The notes under the pieces are model-generated. The model ran no database searches, had not been told where the DNA came from, and saw only the letters and a program-made list of their open reading frames with translations. This document shows positions 35,455-45,416 of a DNA stretch of 64,000 bases, in pieces. A program made the position numbers and the translations under genes. The stretch spans positions 682,001 through 746,000 of the forward strand of contig JAETXT010000012.1 of assembly GCA_019188255.1 (NCBI GenBank), written 5' to 3'. Position 1 is the first letter of the stretch. The number at the start of each line of letters is the position of its first letter. Source of the stretch: Verticillium longisporum. Lineage: Eukaryota > Ascomycota > Sordariomycetes > Glomerellales > Plectosphaerellaceae.

Positions 35455-35552
35455 CGCGGGCGGAGGTGGAATCTGTAGAATTCAGGTGTAGGTCGTGGGC
35501 CCGGGCGAAGTGAACCACTCGCTTGGGTGAACCACTCGCTTGTGGATTACGT

Positions 35553-35554
35553 TA
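35553..35554 (+). repeat. TA target duplication, right
   Basis: TA immediately follows the right inverted repeat, matching 33691-33692. Confidence 0.8.
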
Positions 35555-36954
35555 CCCTAGAAGTAAAAACGATAATTCTATAATTAGTAAAATAGTAAAG
35601 TAATTATTCTATAAAGCGGACTAGGCCTTAGAATCCGAAGAATCCGAGTTTAACTATTCTAGTAAGTCCTATTAGAGGTAGTTAAAGAGCTATAGAGCTA
35701 TAGCCCGCTTAGCTACTTTATAATTAATATTATAAAGACTATTAAGGTCCTTATTAAGGTTATTACCCCTCTTTATTTCCTCCTCTTTAACGATTATTAA
35801 TATAGCCTTTATAATAATATACTACTTCTCTATATCCTATATCCCCTATTAATTAATTATATAATTAGATAAATAGGGAAATAATATAAAAGAGAGCTTA
35901 TTAGCTTATTATTCTAATCCTAAATAGCTAAAATCTTTATAATAAGCTTAAACGCCTTAATTAGATTATAAATAATAATTATTAAAGCTATAAATACTAG
36001 AAAATAGAGATTATAGAAGCTTATATTAATTTATAAGAGTACTTAGAAGTATATTTATAATAATAGGAGCCCTTAGGCTCTAAATTATAGTATATACTAT
36101 TAGCGCTAACTTTAATTTACTTATTAACGAGATAAGACTTAAAGTACTTAAAATAGGGGACTTTATAGATATTTCTATAAATATATACTATATATTAATC
36201 AATAGCTCCTACGATTAATACTAACTATATTCTTATACTTTACTATTCTCTTAGTAGGAGGGGTAATAGGTATAGGGGCTTTATACTTAAGTAGTATTAT
36301 TAAGGCTAGGGATAAGTAGAAAGAGAGAGAGAGAGAGTAGTAAAAAGGGGTAATTATTAATCGTTAAAGCTCTAAAATAGTAGATTAAGCTAGCTAATCT
36401 TAAAAATATAGAATTATTATAGGGAAGAGGAAAAGTAAAAGGAATAGAATTACTATAATTCATTAACTAGATATATAGATCTATAGAGTATAATATTTAT
36501 TAAATTAGCTTAATAGGATCTATTAATTCTATTTAAGTAATTTAACTCTATTATTCCTATTAAAGGTAGTTTAATTCTATTATTCCTATTAAAAAGCTAA
36601 TAAAGGAATAATAATAATTATTCTTCTATTCTCTATTAGTATATTAGCGATTTAGAGACTTTAGGAGCCTATATCTAGCTATTATAAGAGCGCTAAGTAA
36701 TTAGCTATTATAATATTTAATTACTATTTATTTCCTTTATTAATGGGTTTAAATGCCTATTCCTATTATTTAATTATAATTTAATTTATTTCCTTAGAAA
36801 GCTATTTAGTAGCTAGTTTAGCTAATCCGTAGAGCTAGGGACTAAGGGATCTAGTATTTACGGGAATAGTAGTATTAAGCTACGTTTTCCTTATTCTATC
36901 TATTATTCTCCTATTACTATTTATTTACTTATTTATTTATTATTTTATAGACTA
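35555..36954. mobile_element. RIP-mutated DNA between the Fot1 element and LTR copy 4
   Basis: About 1.4 kb, probably the 3' part of the copia element plus other debris. A 29-bp near-tandem duplication (units containing CTCTATTATTCCTATTAAA and TTCTATTATTCCTATTAAA) lies near 36540-36600, and a short GA run at 36321-36336. No coding is visible. Confidence 0.5.
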
Positions 36955-37360
36955 GGGATCTAATATACTAGAGACTAGAGAATTATAAGGGTATTAGAGT
37001 AGCTATTAACCTAGGTAATAGCTTCTAATATTAGTTCTACAGTAATCCTATCTATAAAGAAAAGAGAGCTAGTATTAAACTAATATTAGGGAATCGCCTA
37101 GGGCGGTAATCCCTATACGGGATTCACTAATATAGTGATTACCGGGGCTGGGATTTATAGCTCTTAGGAGTACGTAATTTATAGCTTACGTAATTAGTGA
37201 ATTAGATAGGTATATCTAATTTACGTAGGTAGTAGTGATTTAGAGAGATAGTATTAATAATTATTATAAGTCTTATATTACCTATCCTACCTATTTAGAG
37301 CTCTTATATATAGCTAAAGTAATGAATTACGGTTTATATAAGTAGTAAAGCCCTCTTAAT
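36955..37360 (+). repeat. LTR-like repeat, copy 4 (least mutated)
   Basis: Same unit as copies 1-3, ending AAGCCCTCTTAAT. It keeps several TG words (GTGATTACC, GTGATTTAGAG), so it is less RIPped. It is the likely 3' LTR of the copia element or a solo LTR. The start is approximate. Confidence 0.7.
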
Positions 37361-38508
37361 AAATATATTATTAATTATTATAAATAGAATTAATTATTAG
37401 AATAGCTCTTAATTATAAGAATCGTTAATCTATATATTATCTAAAACTAAGATATTAATATAATCTAAGATATTTTACTTTTTAATAATAGATATAATAA
37501 AGGCTATAGTATTCTAGCCTATATAGCTTCTATATTATTATCGGAGAATAAAAAGATATTACTATTAAATATTATTATAGCTTATATAATAATAGGAAAT
37601 AGCTAGTATTATTAAGCTATTTAGCGAGGTCTAATAGTTAAATATAAAGTAGATCTAAGACTTCGAAGCTATTAATTAATATTATATTTATTTCTTCTTT
37701 ATAGTAAAAACCCTAAAGAGACGCTATCGGAGAGAGGTTCGTCTTTAGGGTATTACTCGGACGATATAAAGATTTAATTATATAAAGAGCTAATTAAAGT
37801 ATAAGCTATTAAAGATATTAAAGGGCTAGTTTATTATTATAATAAATATAAGAGTAAGTTCTTCTATTTAATCTATTAAAGATTTATATATTATAATATA
37901 TTATAATATTAACTCTAAAGTATTTAAAGAGTCTTCCTCTATCTATTTATTTAAGGATTCGAATACCCTATACTTCTTCTATAGATAAGTTATTATAGAG
38001 GTTATTAAAGTAGCTTTAAAGAGCTAAACGTTATAAATCTTATTATATCGTTAATAGAACTAGAAGCTTAGCTTAATTATATCTCCTTCGAGGATCTCTA
38101 TAATAAAGAGCCTATAAGTATATATCTAGCTTCTACGACCCTTTACTCCTTTATATATAATATATAATATAAAGGTAAAGTAATAGCGATATTAGGTCGT
38201 AATAGGGAAGGGGTAGGAATCTATTATATTATTTAATTATAAAGTCTCTAATACTTATAATAATATCGTTAGAACTAGAATCGAATTAAAGATCGTAAGG
38301 GATATATTAAGGGTTCTTAAAATTAGCGGATTAATATTCGGAAAGTAGAGGTCGTAGAGTAGCTATAGGAGGGATTTAAGTAATATCGCGAAGAGAGGGC
38401 TAGAGGGTTTAGAACTATATTATATATCTATACGATATTTTAGAGGGTAGGATTAATTAGCTATAAAGCCTTCTTAGTATTACTATTAGAGCGCTCTTAA
38501 TATAATAA
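37361..38508. other. RIP-mutated AT-rich DNA
   Basis: Stop-rich in all frames, parent sequence not recognised. May include the right interior of the outer hAT-like element. Confidence 0.5.
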
Positions 38509-38581
38509 GATTATATAGTCTAGTAATATAATATCTAGCATTTATAATAGAAGCCGTAGGTTCGAATCCTACTTTAGTTAC
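38509..38581 (+). pseudogene. tRNA-like relic or SINE head with an intact B box
   Basis: Contains GTAGGTTCGAATCCTAC, a perfect T-arm/B box, preceded by TAGTCTAGTAATATA resembling a D-arm/A box with G to A changes. The ends GATTATA and TTTAGTT pair at 6 of 7 positions with wobbles. A run of seven T, a Pol III-type terminator, lies about 50 bp downstream (near 38625-38631). The anticodon arm is degraded and the identity is not assignable. Confidence 0.4.
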
Positions 38582-38803
38582 TATTATATGCGAATTTAAA
38601 GCTTAAGTTAGTATATAACTCCTTTTTTTAATTATATAATAGATTGGAATATAGAAATCCCGAGATTTATATATAACTTAATAGTATTTAAATAGTTAAT
38701 TAATCTATATAGGGTTATTTAACTATTTAAATCGTGAAATTAGAGTGATTTAATTAGTGATTTAATTATTTGAATTAATAGAATTGAATTGACGGCAGCG
38801 CTG

Positions 38804-38811
38804 GTGAGATT
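38804..38811 (+). repeat. Right 8-bp target-site duplication (GTGAGATT)
   Basis: Exact copy of 21324-21331, directly after the right inverted repeat. Confidence 0.9.
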
Positions 38812-40050
38812 GGGGCGACACTCACCGTTGCGGGGCCGCCTATGGCTGGCACTGTCCACGTCGACTTCTGGGTCTTCGGCTTTGAAGTCGATTTTGGTGA
38901 CAAGACTTGCATGGCGAGACCTGATCGGCTGTCACTCGGTGATTTCAAGGCTTTGGCTCTCAAATCCACGTCCTCCGGGGCCTCGGTGCCCATGGCTAGC
39001 GGATGGTTGGACGTCGCCAGTGGAGAGAATGGCGACGACGACGCAGACGACGTTGACGAGCAAGAAGCACCGCCAAAGGCATTCCTATTCAACTGTGTGG
39101 GAGGTCTTGTTCCCGAAGGCAGCGATGCCAAGGGGACAGAGGCCAACGTCTGGTATGAGGACAAACCGGCGAAGATGTGGCTGGTTCGCGGAGGTGATCT
39201 TTCCTTCTCAATCACTACGTCTTTTGCCGCCAGTGACGGCGTGCTTTTCGATGATCGCAAGGGTGCAATCACGCCGAAGCAATCGGTCGAGATCGCAGAC
39301 GCGCAGAAGAAAGTCTTCGCCCTCCCCATGTGTCTTCAGCACACAATCATATCGACCGTCGAGGTCAGAATTGCACGGGTCGAAAGCAGGTCGAGGGTGG
39401 TGAGGACCTTAGGCAATGAGAGAAGTGACATGGAGTGGGGGATACACCCCATTCTAAAGACTGTCCCACAGTCGATATGGGGATACTGTAAGTTACCTCC
39501 TGCCTGTTTTCTTGCCAACCTAGTTCCTTGTCATGGATCGAGTTCTATGTATTGTGATACAACGGCGACAAGATTTTCAATGGTTCAGTAATGGTTTCAG
39601 ACATTGACCAGTACGGACGATCCCGAAAAAGACCCCGTGCTCAAAGGCAACCACGTTTCGGGCCTTCTTGACGGCAAGCCTGCCGATGCACCGGCTCTTG
39701 TCATGGGCCTGACAATCGAGCCTCCGAAGCCTTACATCTCGCGTGACGCCATACCAAAGTTTAATCTTGTGGAGGACCTCAAGCTCACGGTCGACAGCAA
39801 AGGATTCCCCTTTAAAAGAAAGGAGACCGCAAGTCCCATGTGGGCGCCGCGACATCAAGACGGTAACTGGAACACTTTTAAGGAGAGATGGCAAAGCCAG
39901 CCAGACAGCCGTCCGGAGGAGGCCGTACACCTATGGGCAGAGAGGCTGAAATTCAAAGGTCTAACGGGGTTGAGGCCGAAAGCACTGCTGAAGAGGTTTG
40001 ATGACATAGTGCCCGCGTTGCCTTTAATTGCGGTTGGGGCGGGAAGTTGA
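38812..40050 (+). pseudogene. DUF6603 gene, 3' part displaced by the transposon
   Basis: Continues the frame that stops at 21331: ...WLVTICISCEI then GATLTVAGPPMAGTVHVDFW, in phase when one copy of the 8-bp duplication is kept. This piece has the end of the DUF6603 domain (HVDFWVFGFEVDFG) and a C-terminal tail. Coding runs 38812-39487 to a GTAAGT donor, with a second exon about 39601-40050 (TSTDDPEKDP...IAVGAGS). The two exons as drawn are out of phase by one, so another small lesion or a misjudged splice site is present. It has no promoter of its own and is probably not expressed as a functional protein. Confidence 0.75.
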
Positions 40051-40487
40051 AGGTCTTGCTAGGCGAGTTTCTAGTATGGCTGGATTACTGAAGGGTCCAT
40101 TTGGAATGTGTTATTTTAGGCTTTATTCCTAGCTGGCTGCTCCTGGATGGTGGGTACACTTCATACCGATCCTCGGGATGATACGCAATTTGCCGCTCAT
40201 GAGTAGATGAACGTGACGTTATTTCATTGGTTACACAACGTCAGCCTTATACATCTTTCTTTTAAGCCTAGTAGACTGATTTCCGACTCGAGCCTTCGTG
40301 TCCTCAAATATTGTTGCGCGAACGAAGCGTACGTTGACTCAGTGCTTCAAAACGTCACATTTTATTCACAAGGGGCTTAAGGCCGACAACCATTATGTAT
40401 TCCATTAAAACTAAAACACGATCAAAGTATAGTCAATGATTCAAACTAACGCTCCGACTGCGACCTACCATTCATCATCGCATTTCC
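40051..40487. other. Intergenic, convergent 3' ends
   Basis: 437 bp between the 3' ends of the DUF6603 fragment and the minus-strand membrane-protein gene. No gene seen. Confidence 0.5.
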
Positions 40488-42222
40488 TTAGTATCCCACT
40501 TGGACATGCCGATCACCAATCTTTTCGAGTACTTCTGAGGCTGATCCGTCCACAGGAGATCCATCAAATCGAGCACCTTGACACGCACTGATGACTTCAA
40601 TAGGCGACATGGAAACACCGCTCCGACCGATTCTCCAGAACCCAGAGTATAGCATCACAATTGCGACATTACCCAACACGGTAACGGCTATGGCAACTGC
40701 CATGTAAGCATAGCTTGCAGCAAATACAGCTGCCGTCTCCGAGTACATTGCCGCTAAGGGCTGCCCTAGCGTTGCGTTTGTCAGATTAGCAGCAGCGAGT
40801 GCAGACCGGAACATGAGCTGACGAGCCGCCTCTGATACGTAAGGTGTAGGATCTTCGAATTTAACGTCGCAAGACGAAAGCGACGTAGCGAGCTCGTACG
40901 CGAGCAGACCATCAACGTAACGGTCCCAAACGCCTTAGTTTAGGAATTCTGAGTCGGCTTGGATGCTGTAGTTTGCTGCAAATCGATTACTCAGCACCAT
41001 GGCGATGCATGCCGCCATGCGTGGAACCCGCGCTTGTCCCCGTATCGTCGAGTCCTTGTGCTGAGACGACCTCGTCATCTTTATAAGATGAGGAAGGGTT
41101 CAGTTCGAGGGTGTAATTGCGGATGACGATAGGATAGCGAACGACGGCTGGCCGTAAATCGCATTGTCGCCTCTTCAAAGTGACGCCTGTCGTGCTTGTG
41201 ATGCAGCCAAAGTCGGGTTTCCACACACCTTGGTAAATAAAGACTCTGCCTTCCTTTTCTCGACGGTCATACCACTCATTTGGCCATGGCACACTGACCG
41301 TTTCCAGGACAGATTTACCAAAACGTTCGCTGTATCTGAAGGAACTGGTAAAGATGCCAGTATAGCTAGATGTGTAACGATCAACACCGGTTTCTGTGAA
41401 GTTTTCAAGCCTCTCCTCTGATTCATGGCAATCAAAAGAGTAACCTGCCGCCTCCAGAAGGCCAACGTATGTTCCGTTTTCCAGCAACCCGTGATCAGTT
41501 TTGATCGCAGTACGACCTAAGTACCCTCGCATGACGATGCTGAAGTCTGGAGATAAAGCACTCAAGAGGCCTGTCCTATCCGTTTTCGTAGCTGAAAACT
41601 CCGTTGGCAGCTGGACACAGGCTTGTAAACTACCCAGGGTGACGGCGCGAGCCGTAAGCTTGGTCCCGACGTTAAGAGCGCGCTGGCTGAGAGGCGAGTT
41701 CATGGTGGTAATGGTGACGGCGAAGCAGGCTACGGCCGCTTTACTCCAGCCGCGGAAGACGATACTGAGAAACGCCGTGGTCGGTCCTTGGGAGGCAATC
41801 CATCGCCAGTGCAGATCGCCGACCGTCGTCTTTCGATGCATGGCCAGGACCCACCAGCGGATCGCGGCTCCCTCAGAGAATATGTAAGTTGTGAGGAGAT
41901 TGACGAGAACAAGGACGACGGCGAGGAGAACAGTAGGCGATACCTTCCACGATGCCACCCTGCTGCCATCGGCGAGAGTAACAATGACAACCATGGCAGC
42001 CACCAGAGCTAAATTAGCTAGGAGAGAGAGGGCTGGCAACACCGGGAACTGATCCCAGAATCCTGGCCTAGGTGGCGCTACGACATTGTGCGGGATGTCG
42101 TCTGACTTATGAGGTGACTGGCTCGTCGAGAAGCCCGGAATACTGCGTACATCTGCGGCAGTCGGCTGGGTTTGCGTTGTCGCTCTGATCAGCGGCAAGC
42201 TTTGCTGTGGCGTATCTTCCAT
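40488..42222 (-). pseudogene. DUF3176-type fungal membrane protein, broken
   Basis: Start ATG at 42222 (MEDTPQQSLPL...). There are three hydrophobic segments near the N-terminus (LSLLANLALVAAMVVIVTLA; TVLLAVVLVLVNLLTTYIF; AAVACFAVTITTM), an extracellular-like middle with N-x-T/S sites, and a last membrane segment AYMAVAIAVTVLGNVAIVML near the C-terminus, the layout of the fungal DUF3176 family (WRWIASQGPTTAF...; function unknown). The frame shifts near 41008, after STHGGM, and the continuing frame (IAMVLSNRFAANYS...) meets an in-frame TAA at 40935-40937 before GVWDRYVDG. CAA to TAA at that place would be a CpA, RIP-type change. Probably inactive. Confidence 0.7.
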
Positions 42223-43028
42223 TTTGCACGTCGCGCTGAGACTTACGAGCACTTGGTGGAAGGTCACAATTGGCGGGTGGCCGTAAAGCACTTATAGGGA
42301 AACGATTGAGAACATCCGTGGGTCATGGTGGCAATTGCACGCTTTCTCCCAGTGATAGACATGTGATCCGACGACCAGGCTGAGTTTGGGGGCCGTATCG
42401 TGACCATTGGTCTGCTTCACCAGGAATTTGCTCCGGCGATGCATGCATAATGTGATGGCAAAAATAGGTCACTGATACACTAGGTAGTTTACATCAGCAG
42501 ATTTTCAATGCAATACTGCGGAACAAGACCCAAGGCTACAACCTTTTGCCCGACCATTCTTCCTGGAACGGCACCTAAGATTTAGCCGTGTCCCCGACAG
42601 GCTGGGTGATCTATGAGGAATACTGATCTGCGTCGGCATGATCAGGGCCTACGTACCGGAACGTCACCTTGCATTCGTATCATAATCAAACCGCCACAAG
42701 AAATTTATCGGAAATATGTAAACGGTGACCCTGGTTTTATGGAGGTTTATGCAACATCAAGCGTAGGACAATCGGATAACAGAACAACAGAAATTGGGTT
42801 GTAGCAGGTTGTCTAGGCGGCCGGTCGAATCAACCGCCTGTATTAATGTGATTAGTGAGGGCGAGCCAACGCCGCTATATAATCAGAGAATCGTACAACA
42901 TTATTACGTCTTACACCTAAGCCGTGCCACCATGAGAGCGGCACTGAGCAGAAGCGAAAAGAACCACCTTCCTTCTTACAAGAACCGTGAAAGCTCTTGC
43001 CCTACCAGGCATCCGAAGGGACGAGCGC
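42223..43028. other. Intergenic, no supported gene
   Basis: About 800 bp. The long frames that overlap its right part are shadows of the CFEM gene's Thr/Ala repeat exon. Confidence 0.5.
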
Positions 43029-43915
43029 TTAGATGAGCTGGGCGGCAACGAGGACGGCGCCGGCGGCGACGAGGAGACCGGAGGCGGAGTTGATAACACC
43101 AGCATCAACCTCAACAGTGGTGGGGACAGCGTTGGTGCCGTTGCCGGAGGCAGTGGGGACGGAAGCGACGGTGGTGGTGTGCTCGTCGTCATCGGCGGAG
43201 GGAGCGGCGGAGTGAGCGGCGGACTCGGCAGCAGACTCAGAGGGAGCAGCGTAGCTGGGGGCAGCAGCATCGGTGGTGACGGCGGCGGCAGTGGTGGAAG
43301 GGGCGGCGGGGGCCTCGGACTCGACGGGAGCCTCAGACTCAACAGGGGCCTCGGACTGGGGGGCGGCGGCGGTGGTGGTAACGGCGGCAGCAGTGGTAGT
43401 GACGGCGGCGGCGGTGGTGGTGGTCACAGCAGCGGCGGTGGTGGTCTTTGTTCAGGTCAGCTCCAAGTTCTGGTCATATGGACCGTCTTTCGAAAGTGGA
43501 TGGAACTTACGGGCTCGCGGGGAGGAACAGTGATGGGGGCACCGAGCTCTGCGGGATGTTTTAGCATGTTGTTGATCAAGGGGCTATTCAAGTTCGAGTT
43601 CGAATCCACTCACCTGAGCAGAGGTTCACGCCAAAGGCGACAGCAGAGTCAGCCTCAGCGGCGCAGTCATCGTAGACGCAGTCGAGGAAGTGGCCCTGGA
43701 GGGAGGTGCTCTTGCAGAAGCAGAGGTACATGTTGGCCTCAGTGCAGTCGAGGGGAGGGAACTCGGTGACGACATTCTGGAAGCAGGTGATCTGATGGGT
43801 TGATTAGTGGGTTGTTCAACATTGTCGTGGCGGGCCTGAGACATACAGCGCATAAGGACTGAGCGGCGGCAATGGTGGCCAGGGAGAGGACGGTGGCGGC
43901 AGCGGCGGTCTTCAT
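43029..43915 (-). CDS. CFEM-domain, probably GPI-anchored cell-surface protein, 233 aa
   Basis: ATG at 43915, signal peptide MKTAAAATVLSLATIAAAQS. Exons 43847-43915, 43614-43791, 43511-43548 and 43029-43445; phases match. The CFEM domain has eight cysteines (LCAITC, LDC, LCFC, LDC, DDC, NLC) and the NMYLCFC core. The last exon is a low-complexity Thr/Ala stalk with repeated ESEAPVESEAP units, ending in a hydrophobic tail GLLVAAGAVLVAAQLI with Asn/Ser just before it, fitting a GPI-attachment signal. Family members sit in the wall or plasma membrane and function in haem/iron capture, adhesion or virulence. A TATATA sits about 170 bp upstream. It is followed upstream by a second CFEM gene. Confidence 0.88.
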
Positions 43916-45416
43916 TGTGTCTGTTGTGGGGGTTGAACTCGAGCTTAAAGCTTGTCGATGTGATGAATTTGACGGGCTGGAGAGCTGATAACGAGCGAGT
44001 GGACAGAGTAATCAGTGAACGAGAGTGCTGATGATCGGGATGAAGATGGAGGCTGGGATGCAGGACAGAGGGCCCGTTTGAGTCTATATACTGGCAGAAA
44101 AGCCCTCGCTTCGGCCCACGCAACGCAAGGTACGAGCAGGCATCAAGGCCGCGGGCAGCGGGCTGCGACCTGCAACCTGCATTCGTGGCATCGCCTTGGC
44201 CGGCCCATCGTTCGGCTACAGATCCCAGGGAGGGTGAAGAACCTGCTCGATTGGCCGTAAGATGGGTCCGCCGGTTGGTGCGTGGCTGCTTTGGTGGCGG
44301 CCGCGATAATTTACGCAATGGAGTAGAGAGGTTCTAGGTATTCGGCCTGGCCCACACGAAGCGAGCCTCGGGCTGGGCGAGCAGGGCCTGGCATAGTCGC
44401 TTTAGAGTTATCAGATCATCAGATAATCATTGGGGCACTGACCCCTGAAACCCTGGTCAAGGAATGATGATACCCACCAACAAGAGGCCAGGGACCCCCT
44501 TCAAGGCCAGCCCCCTCCATCTCATCCACCGCTCCTCAGCCCACGGGGTCAGGCCTATCTGGTTCTGGGCTTGCCGATGAGCCGCTGTTCCCGGTATCGG
44601 AGGGGCCATGTCTAGCCGCGATGGGCTTATCTTGCCCGACGCGAAGCCATTTCAAGCAACGTTCCTGGCCTTGGCAGACCGCTCTGTTGGCGGATACGGT
44701 CGTGCCTCTTCTATTGCCTCGCTCACATGCGCCGTCACGGCTCAGCTTGCCTGTCAGAGGGCCTGATCCTTGTTGTCGCTCCAGTACTTCCTCTCTGTTT
44801 TCGTTCACTCACACACGTTTTCGCTCTCTCGCCCGTGTATTCCGCATGCGTTCCGTGCTGTCCGCTTTGACTAACAAGCTTGTTTTCTGGGATGCTCGTT
44901 TTTGAGACCGTGCATATGGAGGCTTGAAGCCATCGTCGGGACTCGGGGCGGAAATACGAGCCGACAGACTTTTTCCTTGGCTTCTAACCAGGCCACTCTG
45001 GGCACTACACCACCAACGTCGTCGCAGCTGAACCGTTCACCCTGGGCATATTCCCTGTTTTTACGCCATCAACTCACATGGCACGCAGTCTGACGGCGGC
45101 AGCAATCTTCCGCTCCATTGGGGCGTTCGTCACATCGACATGGGGGGCCTGGGCGTCAATTGCTATGCCGTCAGACAAAGACCTGTGCCGTCAGGTTCTG
45201 ATTAGATCTGATTGATAAAAACTGTGATTGAAGCTAGCGAGACAGAGCATAGAGCTAGCGAGCTCGTAGCCGCGAACCCCTGGCCGACCAGCATTTGCAC
45301 CGTGTCAACCTGTTCGAGTCATCGTCACAACATCATCCACGTCCGTCCTGCCCCTTGCGGTCACATCCCCCTCCCCCACCCACGTCCCCACTCACATCGC
45401 CAATTCATCCTACGCC
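43916..45416. other. Intergenic, promoter of the first CFEM gene and no other gene
   Basis: About 1.5 kb. Contains TATATA near 44083-44088 on the strand of the CFEM gene. Other frames are random overlaps without motifs. Confidence 0.45.

Larger units (their letters stand above)
33693..35552 (-). mobile_element. Fot1/pogo-type DNA transposon, 1860 bp
   Basis: Terminal inverted repeats begin ACGTAATCCACAAGCGAGTG, match over about 46 bp with one mismatch (position 30), and each contains the word GCGAGTGGTTCAC twice. TA duplications flank the element. Size, TA target and DD35D transposase fit the Fot1 group of Tc1/mariner. The base composition is normal (CpA and TpG present), in sharp contrast to the surrounding RIPped copia, so it inserted after RIP of its host sequence. 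Confidence 0.93.
21332..38803. mobile_element. 17,472-bp nested transposon block with hAT-like ends
   Basis: Both ends start CAGCGCTGCC. The inverted repeats run about 21 bp with one mismatch (A versus G at position 11), followed by shared AATTCAAAT words. The flanks are exact 8-bp duplications. A CAG-starting inverted repeat plus 8-bp duplication fits the hAT superfamily; no hAT transposase frame survives. The interior is extremely AT- and TpA-rich and nearly lacks CpA and TpG, showing saturating RIP. The few tens of bases at each end keep TG/CA words. Later insertions inside include LTR-type repeats, a copia element and a Fot1-like element. It interrupts the DUF6603 coding exon. Confidence 0.9.

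Noticed and set aside
36321..36336. GAGAGA run as a CRISPR-like or regulatory repeat
   Set aside because: A short simple-sequence run in RIPped DNA; no spaced repeats and not expected in a fungus.
21332..38803. Giant Starship element as an explanation for the 17.5-kb block
   Set aside because: The block has inverted repeats and an 8-bp duplication, and no DUF3435 recombinase at its edge; the only DUF3435 gene is 15 kb outside it.
43029..43769. Long plus-strand glycine/serine-rich frame over the CFEM gene
   Set aside because: It is the complement of the Thr/Ala repeat exon and of the CFEM introns; the minus strand has a signal peptide, eight cysteines and matched splice sites.
44536..44808. 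Opposing 90-codon frames upstream of the first CFEM gene
   Set aside because: They overlap on both strands, have no motif or signal peptide, and look like chance frames.
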